NCBI RefSeq assembly: GCF_027497355.1 | Contig: NZ_CP114909.1 | Span: 4,297,001 to 4,361,000 of the forward strand | From: Micromonospora sp. WMMA1947 | Lineage (GTDB): Bacteria; Actinomycetota; Actinomycetes; Mycobacteriales; Micromonosporaceae | Reading direction: 5' to 3' | Length of the DNA: 64,000 nucleotides | Part shown: positions 7,986 to 16,657 of the stretch, piece by piece | Layout of the letters: the number at the start of each line of letters is the position of its first letter | Numbering within the stretch: position 1 is the first letter of the stretch | Notes under the pieces: model-generated | Seen by the model: the letters and a program-made list of their open reading frames with translations, nothing else | Database searches by the model: none | What the model was told of the DNA's origin: nothing | Position numbers and translations under genes: made by a program

Positions 7986-8493
7986 TGCTCGAAAGCGAAT
8001 GCATTCACAGATGCGTGGCCGCTGATTCGACAGGGCTCGACGCGCTTTGTCAAACCAGCTTCACAGGTCGAATCAATGAGTTCGTGCGGCGGCGATTCGG
8101 CGGGGGAATGCGGCACGTAACGCTGCAACAGCGCCTATTCGGGTCTTACCTCGCCAGTCCGGCCATTCGAATCGTCCCAGGCTGACGCCGGTGCGGAGGG
8201 AAGCGCTGTCGGAGGTCGTGGTGCGGCCATCGATCGGTCGGCCGACGGCGGGGTGCCCGGCCGGCCGACATGGCTGGCGGAAAATGCACAGTGATGGCGA
8301 CGGGGAGCGGTTCGGCCTGCCGACCCGGTCGGTCGATCATGCGGATCGGGTCGATTCTTCAGTCCTTACGGCACAGGCGTCCGGAGACGGTGACGGCCGA
8401 GGGGAATTCAAATAACTCGATGCCGGCGGATCCGGCCCACACGAAGGGACCCGGCCGAGGGCGACTGCCCCGGCCGGGTCCCTGTCGGACCGG
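7986..8493. other. 508-base non-coding gap with terminator at one end
   Basis: No convincing gene is present: the only plus-strand frame, around 8191-8415, lacks a ribosome site and a recognisable product. The left half should hold the promoter of the minus-strand peptidase; the right end contains the strong hairpin at 8445-8483. The rest shows no feature I can name. Confidence 0.5.
8445..8483. terminator. Long hairpin terminator after glycosyltransferase
   Basis: Arms AGGGACCCGGCCG and CGGCCGGGTCCCT pair perfectly, and the interior continues as GGGC-GACT-GCCC after a one-base bulge. It lies 11 bases beyond the minus-strand glycosyltransferase stop and should end that transcript. Confidence 0.8.
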
Positions 8494-9615
8494 TCACCCG
8501 GTGACCAGCGACTCCATCCGTCGGACCACATCGGCCGGCGTCGGGAGCGCGGCGATCTCGGCGGCCAGGGCTCGCGCCCGCCGGGAGTACCGCGGGTCGG
8601 CGAGGATCTCCCGGCTGTCCGCGGCCATGGCGTCAGCCAGGTCATGGCTCCCCTCCGGCAGCTCCGACCGGATCGTCCGCGCCGCGCCGGCGGCCGACAG
8701 GACGCCGGCGATCGCCCTGGTGTGCGTGTTCGGGGGAGTGATCAGCTGGGGGACCCCCGCCGTCATGATGGTCATCGCGGTGGTCGCCCCGCCATGGTGC
8801 ACCGTCAGGTCGCAGGTGGGGACGACGACGTCCAGCGGGATCCAGCCGACGCGGACGTCGTCCGTGTCCGCCCCGAACTCCGCGGCGACCTCCGCGTGCG
8901 CCGCGATCACCACCTCGGCTCCCGCGGAGGTGAGCTGCCGCACCAGGTGGTGCAGCGCGCTGCCGGCGAGCATGCGGTGATGCGTCCCGGAGGTGATCAG
9001 CACCCGGGGCCGGTCCGTCGGCCGGGTGTACATCCATCGTTCGAGGCGGCGCTGAGGATTCGTCGCGACGAAACCCATGGGCTGCGCCCGCGCCGACGGC
9101 GACGGCCCGAGGGACGGCGGAGTGACGTCGATCAGCATCGCGGGATCCGGGAGCCCGCCCAGGCCCAGGTCCTTCAGCTGCGGCGCCAGCTCCTCCTCGG
9201 CCGCCGGATCGATCTCCGCCATCGGGATCTGGAGGTACTCGGCGTGCCGGACGAAGGGGACGCCCAGCCGGGTGGCGAGCAGGCCCGCCGCGTAGCTCAT
9301 CGAACTCCCGAGGACCACGTCGGGAGCCCAGTCCTCCGCGAGGTCCCGCAGGGTGGGCGTCGCGGCGGCGGCCATCCTGGCCAGGCCACGGCCGGCGACC
9401 ACCATCTCGTCCGTCGAGCCGACGCCGGTCAGGAAGTGCCGGATCGGCTCCGGCATGATCGACACTCCGGGTACGCCGATGCCCTCCACCGCATCGATCA
9501 GCGGTTCGTTCGTGGCCACCAGGAGCTCGTGCCCCGCGTTGCGCACCGCCTTCGCCAGAGCGGCGGTCGCGTAGACGGTGACGTGGCTGCCCGTGGTGAG
9601 GAACAGGAATCTCAT
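8494..9615 (-). CDS. GT-B glycosyltransferase (GT1-like), deoxysugar transfer
   Basis: A 373-residue antibiotic-type glycosyltransferase. The N-terminal acceptor half begins MRFLFLTTGSHVTVYATAALA. The C-terminal half holds VLITSGTHHRM and the donor-binding HHGGATTAMTIMTAGVPQLITP, with HHGG at 273-276. Such enzymes move dTDP-deoxysugars to polyketide aglycones. The ATG at 9615 overlaps the stop of the O-methyltransferase-like gene by ATGA, so translation is coupled. A paralogue lies at 17467-18519, consistent with two different sugars. Which sugar each carries cannot be decided here. Confidence 0.92.
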   Translation of the reverse strand: MRFLFLTTGSHVTVYATAALAKAVRNAGHELLVATNEPLIDAVEGIGVPGVSIMPEPIRHFLTGVGSTDEMVVAGRGLARMAAAATPTLRDLAEDWAPDVVLGSSMSYAAGLLATRLGVPFVRHAEYLQIPMAEIDPAAEEELAPQLKDLGLGGLPDPAMLIDVTPPSLGPSPSARAQPMGFVATNPQRRLERWMYTRPTDRPRVLITSGTHHRMLAGSALHHLVRQLTSAGAEVVIAAHAEVAAEFGADTDDVRVGWIPLDVVVPTCDLTVHHGGATTAMTIMTAGVPQLITPPNTHTRAIAGVLSAAGAARTIRSELPEGSHDLADAMAADSREILADPRYSRRARALAAEIAALPTPADVVRRMESLVTG

Positions 9616-10631
9616 GCTCGGTCGCCGGCCTTCCGCGCGGGGCCGCCGGCCTCCGGGCGGCACTCGACCACGAACTGGCCGGACGGCGTGCGCCCGTACG
9701 CGGTGACCGCCAGGCTGGCCCGCGCCGCCAGGGCACGGAACTCGTCCAGCGTGCGGGGCTTGCCGCCGGTCTGCACCATCATCATCAGCCCGGCCCGGGC
9801 GGCCTCCCGCCCGGGGGAGACACCACCGACCACGACGACGCGACCCCGTGGGGCTGCGGCCTCGGCGCACCGGGTGAGCAGGGCGGCGGCCTCCTCGTCG
9901 GGCCAGTCCAGCAGCAGGCGCTTGAGCAGGTACACGTCCGCTCCGGGCGGGAGCGGGTCGAAGAAGCTCTGCCCGCTGACCGCGGCCCGGTCGGCGACCC
10001 CGGCGGCGGCGAAGACCTCCGCGGCTCGGGCGACCGCACGGGGCAGGTCGACCAGGGTGCCGTGCACGTGCGGCCGGACCCGCAGGATCTCGGCCAGCGT
10101 CTCGCCGGTACCGCCGCCCACGTCGACGACGTGGTGGACGTCCGCCCAGTCGTCGTCGACGAGAACGGCGGGATCCGAGGCGTCGCCGGCCCGATGGCCC
10201 ATCATGGCGTCGTAGCTCTCCGCGATCTCGGGATGAGCCTCGAGGTCCTCCCAGAACGAGCGTCCGAAGACGGTCTCGTAGCCCGGGCGGCCGGTGCGGA
10301 CGGTCGCGAGCAGCCCGCTCCAGGCGGCGGCGCTGCGACCGCCGTGGCCGTCGAGGGTGAGCCCGCGCAGCGGACCGGGCTCCAGCAGGGTGCGGGCCGC
10401 CTCGTTCAACGCGAACTCGCCCTCGGCCGGCTCCTCGAAGACGCCCTTGCCCACCAGATGGCGCAGGACCCGCGCGAGCGCGTCGCGATCGCAGTCCGTC
10501 TTCCGGGCGAGCTCCCCGATCGTCGTGACGCCGGCTGCCACGTGCTCGGCGATGCCCAGTGTCACCACCACCCGCAGGCTCCACGGGGTCGCCAGATCAC
10601 TGAGCGAATCGACATCCACCTTCTCCGACAT
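9612..10631 (-). CDS. O-methyltransferase-like protein (DnrK/RdmB type), catalytic His replaced
   Basis: A 339-residue small-molecule methyltransferase fold: N-terminal winged-helix dimerisation region (1-95) and a SAM-type Rossmann domain with DVGGGTGETL at 170-179. Plant-type and many bacterial members have LHDW with a catalytic histidine; here the site reads LLLDWPDEE (Leu241), as in the DnrK/RdmB branch, which includes enzymes with unusual or lost methyl transfer. AlpH of kinamycin biosynthesis, an O-methyltransferase-like protein, couples glutamylhydrazine to the polyketide without SAM. With a hydrazine cassette nearby, an AlpH-like role is attractive but unproven. The ATG at 10631 follows GGAGG; it overlaps the glycosyltransferase downstream. 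Confidence 0.88.
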   Translation of the reverse strand: MSEKVDVDSLSDLATPWSLRVVVTLGIAEHVAAGVTTIGELARKTDCDRDALARVLRHLVGKGVFEEPAEGEFALNEAARTLLEPGPLRGLTLDGHGGRSAAAWSGLLATVRTGRPGYETVFGRSFWEDLEAHPEIAESYDAMMGHRAGDASDPAVLVDDDWADVHHVVDVGGGTGETLAEILRVRPHVHGTLVDLPRAVARAAEVFAAAGVADRAAVSGQSFFDPLPPGADVYLLKRLLLDWPDEEAAALLTRCAEAAAPRGRVVVVGGVSPGREAARAGLMMMVQTGGKPRTLDEFRALAARASLAVTAYGRTPSGQFVVECRPEAGGPARKAGDRA

Positions 10632-10996
10632 TTGCCACCTCCAGTGGTCGACGCGGCTCGACAGCCCACGGCTGGGCCGCCTGGAATTCGCTGCCGGAAT
10701 TTCCCCACCGGCCCTGGCCGAAGTCGGCCCACTGCCACGCCTGCGGGCGGGCGGCACCGGAGCGCCTCACGATAGCGGCATTCATCGATCCGCACAGCTC
10801 GTTCAGAACTGCGCGCGATGGTTCCGGATGCCGTTCGACCGGCGAGAACGTTCAGTTGAACACGGCCGACCGCAATCGCGAGGTTGTGGCGGGATCGGCC
10901 AGATGCCAAGCTCCGTCGAGGTCGAGTACGTCGGCGCTCACCGAGCGATTAAATCGGCATTTCCGGCTCCTCTCCTCTGGCGAAAGACGAATCGAC
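10632..10996. promoter_or_regulatory. 365-base divergent promoter region with palindromes
   Basis: It separates the minus-strand methyltransferase-like/glycosyltransferase pair from the plus-strand sugar operon. Two overlapping palindromes, GAACGTTC (10846-10853) and GTTCAGTTGAAC (10850-10861), and another GTTCAGAAC near 10801 could be operator sites. No gene is apparent. Confidence 0.4.
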
Positions 10997-11929
10997 ATGG
11001 CAGACACGTACCAAGCCAGCCGGCAATGGGAACGCATCAGCAGGCACTGGGTGACCGAGGAAGCGGCCGTCGACCTCGCGAATTTCAAGTCGGGGCGGCC
11101 GAACCACAAGATTTCGCTGTGGAATCCCGAGGTGAACGGCGTCCGGTACCTGAAGACGCTCGTCCACAACCTGGCGACAGCGCTCGGGCCGGCCGACTGG
11201 GAGCGGCTGCGCAGGACCACCCACCGGGACGTGGGCAACCCCATCGCCGTCCGCGTGGGCGGCGAGAGCATCTGCCTCGACTATCTGCAGGCCACCCTCG
11301 AACTCGGTTTCATCGAGCAGAGCGTCGACCTGGCGGGTGCGAGCGTCCTCGAGATCGGTGCGGGCTACGGACGAACGTGTCACACCCTGCTGTCGAACCA
11401 CGACATCGCCGCCTACTGCATCGTGGACCTGCGCAGCACCATGCACCTCAGCCGACGGTATCTCCGGGAGGTCCTCGACGACGCCCGGTTCGCCAAGATC
11501 CGTTTCGTCCCGGTGGAGGACGAGGACGTGAACGCGGCGCTGCGCGAGAGCGAGTTCGATCTGTGCATCAACATCGACTCGTTCGCCGAGATGGCCCCGG
11601 AGACCGCACGGAGCTACCTCGACCTCATCGGCGAGCGGGGCACGGCCCTGTACGTGAAGAACCCGGTCGGCAAGTACTGGGACCAGAGCCTGGACGGGCA
11701 CGTCGAGGGCGACGACGCCCTGCGCCGGGCGATGGAGACCGGCCTGCTGCGCGAGGTGCTCGACATCCACGACGACCGGGCGGTGCGCGCTGCCGTCCCG
11801 GAGTTCATCGCTGCCTACCGGCCCGGTGACGACTGGCGCTGCGTCGCCGACGCCTGGGCCGTGCCGTGGAGCTTCTACTGGCAGGCGATCTACCGCCGGG
11901 GGAGGCCGAGCACCGGCCCGCAGCGGTGA
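10997..11929 (+). CDS. Sugar O-methyltransferase, NanM family
   Basis: A 310-residue SAM-dependent enzyme resembling the putative sugar O-methyltransferase family named after NanM (nanchangmycin 4-O-methyl-rhodinose). Motif I VLEIGAGYGRT is at residues 117-127; the N-terminal part has the family pattern SGRPNHKISLWNPEVNGVRYL. It is the first gene of a plus-strand deoxysugar run. In a product of lomaiviticin type it would fit the 3-O-methyl group of oleandrose, but methylation position cannot be read from sequence. The ATG at 10997 was chosen because the family N-terminus MADTYQASRQWERIS begins there; the ribosome site is weak. Confidence 0.82.
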   Translation: MADTYQASRQWERISRHWVTEEAAVDLANFKSGRPNHKISLWNPEVNGVRYLKTLVHNLATALGPADWERLRRTTHRDVGNPIAVRVGGESICLDYLQATLELGFIEQSVDLAGASVLEIGAGYGRTCHTLLSNHDIAAYCIVDLRSTMHLSRRYLREVLDDARFAKIRFVPVEDEDVNAALRESEFDLCINIDSFAEMAPETARSYLDLIGERGTALYVKNPVGKYWDQSLDGHVEGDDALRRAMETGLLREVLDIHDDRAVRAAVPEFIAAYRPGDDWRCVADAWAVPWSFYWQAIYRRGRPSTGPQR

Positions 11930-11976
11930 CCGTGCCGGGGGACGGAAGCAGGCGAGTACCGAAGGTCGGAGGAACA

Positions 11977-12978
11977 GTGGGTCCACTGGTGAGCGTGCTG
12001 GGTGCGTCCGGATACCTGGGATCGGTCGTCACCGCCCGCCTCTCGCAGCTCCCGATCCGGCTGCGTGCCGTGTCGCGCCGGGTCAGCCCGATCCCGGACG
12101 AGGTGGTGGCCGACGTGGAGATCCGTACCGCCGACCTCACCGACCCGCGATGTCTCGCCGACGCCGTCGCGGACGCCGACGTGATCCTTCACCTCGGTAA
12201 GCACAGCGGCGGATGGCGTGACGCGGACACGCCGGAGGGCGATCGGGTGAACGTCGGCGTCGCGCGCGACCTCGTCGACATCCTCGGCCGGCGACGGCCG
12301 GCAGCGGCGCCTCCGGTGGTGGTGTTCGCCGCGACGACCTCGCAGGTCGGCCGTCCGCCCGAGCACCCTATGAACGGCAGCGAGCCGGACCGCCCGGAGA
12401 CGGCGTACGACCGTCAGAAGCTCCGGGCCGAGGGCATCCTCAAGGCCGCGACCGAGGCGTCGGTGATCCGGGGCGTGAGCCTGCGGCTGCCGACGGTCTT
12501 CGGCCAGAGCGGGTTGTCCCGCGTACCCGACGTCGGCGTGGTCTCCGCGATGGCGCGTCAGGCGATCGCCGGCCGGCCGTTGACCATGTGGCACGACGGA
12601 ACGGTCAAGCGCGACCTGGTGTACGTCGAGGACGCGGCGGACGCCTTCCTGGCAGCCATGCGGCGACCTGACGAACTGGCCGGCCGGCACTGGCTGGTGG
12701 GCACCGGCCGGCACGACACGGTCGGCTCGGTGTTCCGTGTGATCGCGGCGTCGGTCGCCGCGCACACGGGTCGGCCGCCGGTGCCGGTGACGTCCGTGCC
12801 GCCGCCCGCGCACGCGCCTGTGATCGATTTTCTGAGCGTCACGATTGATCCCGCACCCTTCCAGCTCGCTTCCGGCTGGCGGGCGCGGACGGCGCTCGAC
12901 GATGCCGTGGACCGCACTGTCGCCGCTCTGCTGGATCGCGGTGAAGCTACCGGAGAGGAGCCCCATGTACGGACGTGA
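11977..12978 (+). CDS. dTDP-4-keto-6-deoxyhexose 4-ketoreductase (extended SDR)
   Basis: A 333-residue NAD(P)-dependent epimerase/dehydratase-family protein. GASGYLG at 9-15 binds the cofactor; the YxxxK catalytic pair is Tyr144/Lys148 in AYDRQK. VYVEDAADAFLAAM is typical of 4-ketoreductases of the EryBIV/UrdR kind, which set C-4 stereochemistry of 2,6-dideoxysugars late in the pathway. The GTG at 11977 follows GGAGG. It lies 47 bases after the sugar methyltransferase and overlaps the next gene by 14 bases, so the genes form one operon. Confidence 0.88.
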   Translation: MGPLVSVLGASGYLGSVVTARLSQLPIRLRAVSRRVSPIPDEVVADVEIRTADLTDPRCLADAVADADVILHLGKHSGGWRDADTPEGDRVNVGVARDLVDILGRRRPAAAPPVVVFAATTSQVGRPPEHPMNGSEPDRPETAYDRQKLRAEGILKAATEASVIRGVSLRLPTVFGQSGLSRVPDVGVVSAMARQAIAGRPLTMWHDGTVKRDLVYVEDAADAFLAAMRRPDELAGRHWLVGTGRHDTVGSVFRVIAASVAAHTGRPPVPVTSVPPPAHAPVIDFLSVTIDPAPFQLASGWRARTALDDAVDRTVAALLDRGEATGEEPHVRT

Positions 12979-13690
12979 CGTGGCCGAGATCCATGACGAC
13001 CTCAACGAGAGCCGGGGAAAGGACTACCGGACCGAAGCGGAGTACATCACCGAGGTGGTCCGTAGCCGGTTCCCCGGAGCGCGTTCCCTGCTCGACATCG
13101 GGTGCGGCGCGGGCGGCCACCTCGTGCACTTCGCCGAGTTCTTCGACACCGTCGGAGGGATCGAGCTGTCGGAGGACATGCTGGCCGTGGCCCGGGGCAA
13201 GCTGCCCGGTGCCGGGCTGCACCAGGGCGACATGCGGGGGTTCGACCTCGGCCGCGAGTACGACGCCGTGGTGTGCCTGTTCGGGTCCGTCGGCCACACC
13301 CATGACGAGGACGAACTGCGGCAGACGCTGCGCTGCTTCGGGCGGCATCTCTCCGCCGGTGGCGTCGTCGTGGTCGAGCCGTGGTGGTTCCTGGAGAAGT
13401 CGGTGGACGGATTCATCTCCGGTGACGTCGTCCGGAGCGGCCGGTCGACCATCGCGCGGATGTCGCACACCGCGCGTTCCGGGCACCGGTCGACAATGGA
13501 CGTGCACTTCCTGGTGGCCGACCCGGAGACCGGGGTGCGGCACTTCGCCGAGACGTACACCCACACGTTGTTCAGCCGGGCCCAGTACGAGGCGGCCTTC
13601 GCCGCGGCCGGCTTCGACGCCGACTACATCGAGGACGTCCAGGGCGGCCGGGGACTCTTCGTCGCCGTCGCCGTCGAGGAGCGGCCGTGA
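12965..13690 (+). CDS. dTDP-aminosugar N,N-dimethyltransferase (DesVI/TylM1 type)
   Basis: A 241-residue methyltransferase clearly related to DesVI and TylM1. It has the shared N-terminal SRGKDY motif (16-21), motif [12 protein letters not shown] (42-52), [19 protein letters not shown], and the [11 protein letters not shown] block specific to this group. These enzymes add two methyl groups to an amino group of a dTDP-amino-dideoxysugar. Overlaps on both sides (14 bases with the 4-ketoreductase, 4 bases with the aminotransferase) indicate coupled translation. The product should be a dimethylamino sugar, as in pyrrolosamine, desosamine or mycaminose. Confidence 0.92.
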   Translation: MYGRDVAEIHDDLNESRGKDYRTEAEYITEVVRSRFPGARSLLDIGCGAGGHLVHFAEFFDTVGGIELSEDMLAVARGKLPGAGLHQGDMRGFDLGREYDAVVCLFGSVGHTHDEDELRQTLRCFGRHLSAGGVVVVEPWWFLEKSVDGFISGDVVRSGRSTIARMSHTARSGHRSTMDVHFLVADPETGVRHFAETYTHTLFSRAQYEAAFAAAGFDADYIEDVQGGRGLFVAVAVEERP

Positions 13691-14796
13691 CGATCCGGGT
13701 GTGGGACTACCTCGCCGAGTACGAGAGTGAGCGTCCGGACGTCCTCGACGCGGTGGAGACGGTGTTCCGGTCCGGCCAGCTGGTGCTCGGCGCGAGCGTC
13801 CAGGGCTTCGAGGAGGCGTTCGCCGCCTACCACGGCGTCCCGCACTGCGTCAGCGTGGACAACGGGACGAACGCCATCAAGCTGGGTCTGCAGGCGCTCG
13901 GCGTGGGCCCCGGAGACGAGGTCGTCACCGTGTCCAACACCGCCGCACCGACCGTCGTGGCGATCGACGCGGTGGGCGCCACGCCGGTGTTCGTCGACAT
14001 CCGGGCGGACGACTACCTGATGGACACCACGCAGGTGGAGGCGGCCCTCACCGAACGGACCCGCTGCCTGCTTCCGGTTCACCTGTACGGACAGTGCGTC
14101 GACATGCGGCCGCTGCGCGAGGTCGCCGACCGCCACGGCCTGCTGATCCTGGAGGACTGCGCCCAGGCGCACGGGGCACGCCACGGCGGTGTGCTCGCCG
14201 GCACGATGGGCGACGCCGCGGCGTTCTCGTTCTATCCGACGAAGGTGCTCGGCGCGTACGGTGACGGTGGCGCGACGATCACCGCGGACGACGCGGTGGC
14301 GGCCAACCTGCGGCGCCTGCGGTACTACGGCATGGAGAGCCGCTACTACGTCGTGCAGACGCCGGGGCACAACAGCCGGCTGGACGAGGTGCAGGCCGAG
14401 ATCCTGCGTCGCAAGCTCACACGTCTCGACCGGTACATCGCGGACCGGCGCGCGGTGGCGCAGCGGTACGCGGAGGGCCTCGGGGACACCGACCTGGTCC
14501 TGCCCCGGGTGGCCGACGGGAACGACCACGTGTACTACCTCTACGTGGTGCGGCACCCCCGCCGGGACGAGATCCTGACGCGGCTGCGCGGCTACGGGAT
14601 CGAGCTGAACGTCAGCTACCCCTGGCCGGTGCACACCATGACCGGGTTCGCCCACCTCGGCTACCGGGAGGGCTCGCTTCCGGTCACCGAGGCGCTGGCC
14701 GGGCAGATCTTCTCACTGCCGATGTATCCGTCTCTCCCGGTCGACGTCCAGGAGAAGACGATCAGTGCCCTCCGAGACATCCTCAAGACGCTGTGA
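13687..14796 (+). CDS. Deoxysugar PLP aminotransferase (DegT/DnrJ/EryC1, DesV-like)
   Basis: A 369-residue sugar aminotransferase. PLP lysine is Lys186 in [25 protein letters not shown] contains the aspartate that pairs with the pyridine nitrogen. The sequence is of the DesV/TylB/SpnR kind and converts a keto-dideoxysugar into an amino sugar using glutamate or glutamine. The GTG at 13687 overlaps the dimethyltransferase stop by GTGA. It is the natural partner of the dimethyltransferase just upstream. Whether it acts at C-3 or C-4 is not clear, because a second aminotransferase of DesI type lies at 18712. Confidence 0.92.
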   Translation: MTIRVWDYLAEYESERPDVLDAVETVFRSGQLVLGASVQGFEEAFAAYHGVPHCVSVDNGTNAIKLGLQALGVGPGDEVVTVSNTAAPTVVAIDAVGATPVFVDIRADDYLMDTTQVEAALTERTRCLLPVHLYGQCVDMRPLREVADRHGLLILEDCAQAHGARHGGVLAGTMGDAAAFSFYPTKVLGAYGDGGATITADDAVAANLRRLRYYGMESRYYVVQTPGHNSRLDEVQAEILRRKLTRLDRYIADRRAVAQRYAEGLGDTDLVLPRVADGNDHVYYLYVVRHPRRDEILTRLRGYGIELNVSYPWPVHTMTGFAHLGYREGSLPVTEALAGQIFSLPMYPSLPVDVQEKTISALRDILKTL

Positions 14797-14819
14797 ACGG
14801 CCGGTTCTAGGGAGATCAG

Positions 14820-15431
14820 GTGAAGGTCGAAGAGCTCGCGGTCACCGGTGCGTTCGTGTTCACGCCCGACGTCTACCCCGACCATCGTGGATCGTTCGTG
14901 TCGCCGTTCCAGCAACGGGCCTTCGCCTCGGCGAAGGGTGCGCCGTTCCTCCCCGTCGCGCAGACGAATCACAGCGTCTCCCGCCGGGGCGTCGTGCGGG
15001 GCATCCACTACACCGTCACCCCGCCGGGCACGACGAAGTACGTCTACTGTGCGGCGGGTGAGGCCATCGACATCGTGGTCGACATCCGGGTCGGCTCGCC
15101 GACGTACGGCAAGTGGGACGCCGTGCGGGTGAACCCGCGGGACTTCCGCGCGGTGTACTTCCCGGTCGGGGTCGGGCACGCCTTCGTGGCCCTGGCCGAC
15201 GACACGGTCATGTCGTACATGCTGACCAGCGCCTACGTGCCCGAGTACGAAAAGGCGATCTCCGTGTTCGACCCGGACCTGGGGCTGCCGATTCCCGGGG
15301 ACATCGAGCCGATCGTCTCCGAGCGGGACAGCGTGGGCCCGCGGCTGGCGGAGGCGGCCGAGGCGGGCCTGCTACCGGACTACCAGGAGTGCCGGGCCAT
15401 CGAGGAGCGGCTGCTCCGCTCCGCCTCGTGA
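14820..15431 (+). CDS. rmlC: dTDP-4-keto-6-deoxyhexose 3,5-epimerase
   Basis: A 203-residue cupin of the RmlC family. The catalytic His63 lies in RGIHYT and Tyr133 in MSYMLTSAYVPEYE; DHRGSF and NHSVSRRGVVRGIH are conserved family elements. Epimerisation at C-3/C-5 leads from D- to L-configured sugars, so at least one attached sugar should be L. The start is a GTG at 14820 after GGGAGATCAG. It continues the plus-strand sugar operon, 23 bases after the aminotransferase. Secondary-metabolic paralogues sometimes epimerise C-5 only. Confidence 0.9.
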   Translation: MKVEELAVTGAFVFTPDVYPDHRGSFVSPFQQRAFASAKGAPFLPVAQTNHSVSRRGVVRGIHYTVTPPGTTKYVYCAAGEAIDIVVDIRVGSPTYGKWDAVRVNPRDFRAVYFPVGVGHAFVALADDTVMSYMLTSAYVPEYEKAISVFDPDLGLPIPGDIEPIVSERDSVGPRLAEAAEAGLLPDYQECRAIEERLLRSAS

Positions 15432-15589
15432 GCTGCGCCGGGACGTGGCGGAACCGCACCCGCGGGCCGGGTCCGCCCCACGACGAGCCGGCCCGGTGAC
15501 CGGAGGTCCGGTCGCCGGGGTCCCGGCGCCGCCGCGCACCCGTTCGCCCCGCTCGCTGCCCACCCGGTTCCGGTGAAAGGACGCACCGC

Positions 15590-16603
15590 ATGCCATCTGT
15601 GGTTCGCATGGGAGTCCTGGGGTGCGCGAGCATCGCGCTCCGCCGGGTTCTGCCGGCGATGATCGAGGCGGACGGCATGGAGCTGCGGGCCGTCGCGAGC
15701 CGCGATCCCGCCAAGGCGCACGCGATCGCCGAGCGTTTCGGCTGCGTGGCCGCCGAGGGGTACGACGACCTGCTGGACCGGCCCGACATCGACGCGGTCT
15801 ACATCCCGCTGCCCACCGGCCTGCACGCGTACTGGGCGAGCCGCGCCCTCGCCGCCGGCAAGCACGTGCTCTCGGAGAAGCCGCTCACCAGTGACCACGC
15901 CACCGCCCGTGACCTCGTGAACCAGGCGAAGGGCGCGGGTCTGTGGCTGATCGAGAACTACATGTTCCTCCACCACCGCCAGCACGACATGGTCCGTGAC
16001 CTCGTCGCGCAGGGCAGGATCGGCGAGCCCCGCGTCTTCACCGCGAGCTTCGGCATCCCCCCGCTCGACGCGGCGAACTGGCGGTACCACGTCGAGCTCG
16101 GTGGTGGGGCGCTGCTCGACGTGGGCGTCTACCCACTGCGCGCCGCCACCTACTTCCTCGGCGCCGACCTGGAGGTCGTCGGGTCGGTGCTGCGCATCCA
16201 TCCGGTCCGGGGCGTCGACGTGGCCGGGCACGCCCTGCTCAGTACCCCGTCGGGTGTGACGGCCGAGCTGTCCTTCGGTTTCGAGCACGCGTACCGGTCC
16301 TGCTACTCGCTGTGGGGCGACCGGGCCCGCCTCACCCTGGACCGGGCCTTCACACCGCCGGTGACCCGGCAACCAGTGGTCCGGATCGAAGCGGAGGACC
16401 ACGCCGAGGAGGTCGTTCTCCCCGCCGACCACCAGTTCAAGAACATCGCGGAGTTCTTCGCCCGGTCCCTGCTCGACGGCGGGGACTACACGCCGCACGC
16501 CGAAGCGATCTGCCAGCAGGCCGAGCTCGTCGACAAGGTGCGGTCCAGCGCGATCCGCATCACCGAGCCCCGCCGGGTGCAGTGGAGCGGGATCGCCGGA
16601 TGA
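15590..16603 (+). CDS. dTDP-3,4-diketo-2,6-dideoxyhexose 3-ketoreductase (Gfo/Idh/MocA)
   Basis: A 337-residue Gfo/Idh/MocA oxidoreductase. An N-terminal Rossmann domain with MGVLGCASIA precedes the catalytic motif EKPL (Lys97) and GGALLDVGVYPLRAA in the C-terminal domain. It resembles KijD10, SpnN and OleW-type sugar 3-ketoreductases that act right after 2,3-dehydration to build 2,6-dideoxysugars. Its presence implies a 2,3-dehydratase, not found in this window. The ATG at 15590 follows AAAGGA. A strong hairpin after the stop ends the operon. Confidence 0.9.
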   Translation: MPSVVRMGVLGCASIALRRVLPAMIEADGMELRAVASRDPAKAHAIAERFGCVAAEGYDDLLDRPDIDAVYIPLPTGLHAYWASRALAAGKHVLSEKPLTSDHATARDLVNQAKGAGLWLIENYMFLHHRQHDMVRDLVAQGRIGEPRVFTASFGIPPLDAANWRYHVELGGGALLDVGVYPLRAATYFLGADLEVVGSVLRIHPVRGVDVAGHALLSTPSGVTAELSFGFEHAYRSCYSLWGDRARLTLDRAFTPPVTRQPVVRIEAEDHAEEVVLPADHQFKNIAEFFARSLLDGGDYTPHAEAICQQAELVDKVRSSAIRITEPRRVQWSGIAG

Positions 16604-16605
16604 CA

Positions 16606-16642
16606 GGGCCGGCGGTCCTCGACGGAGAGGAACCGCCGGCCC
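16606..16642. terminator. Bidirectional hairpin terminator between convergent genes
   Basis: Arms GGGCCGGCGGT and ACCGCCGGCCC pair perfectly over 11 bp, with CCTC/GAGG pairing further inside. It lies between the plus-strand ketoreductase and the minus-strand YdcF-like gene. Confidence 0.8.
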
Positions 16643-16657
16643 GCGCCGGACGTCCGG

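Noticed and set aside
8191..8415. A 74-codon plus-strand frame in the 508-base gap
   Set aside because: No ribosome site, no recognisable domain and atypical composition; treated as non-coding.
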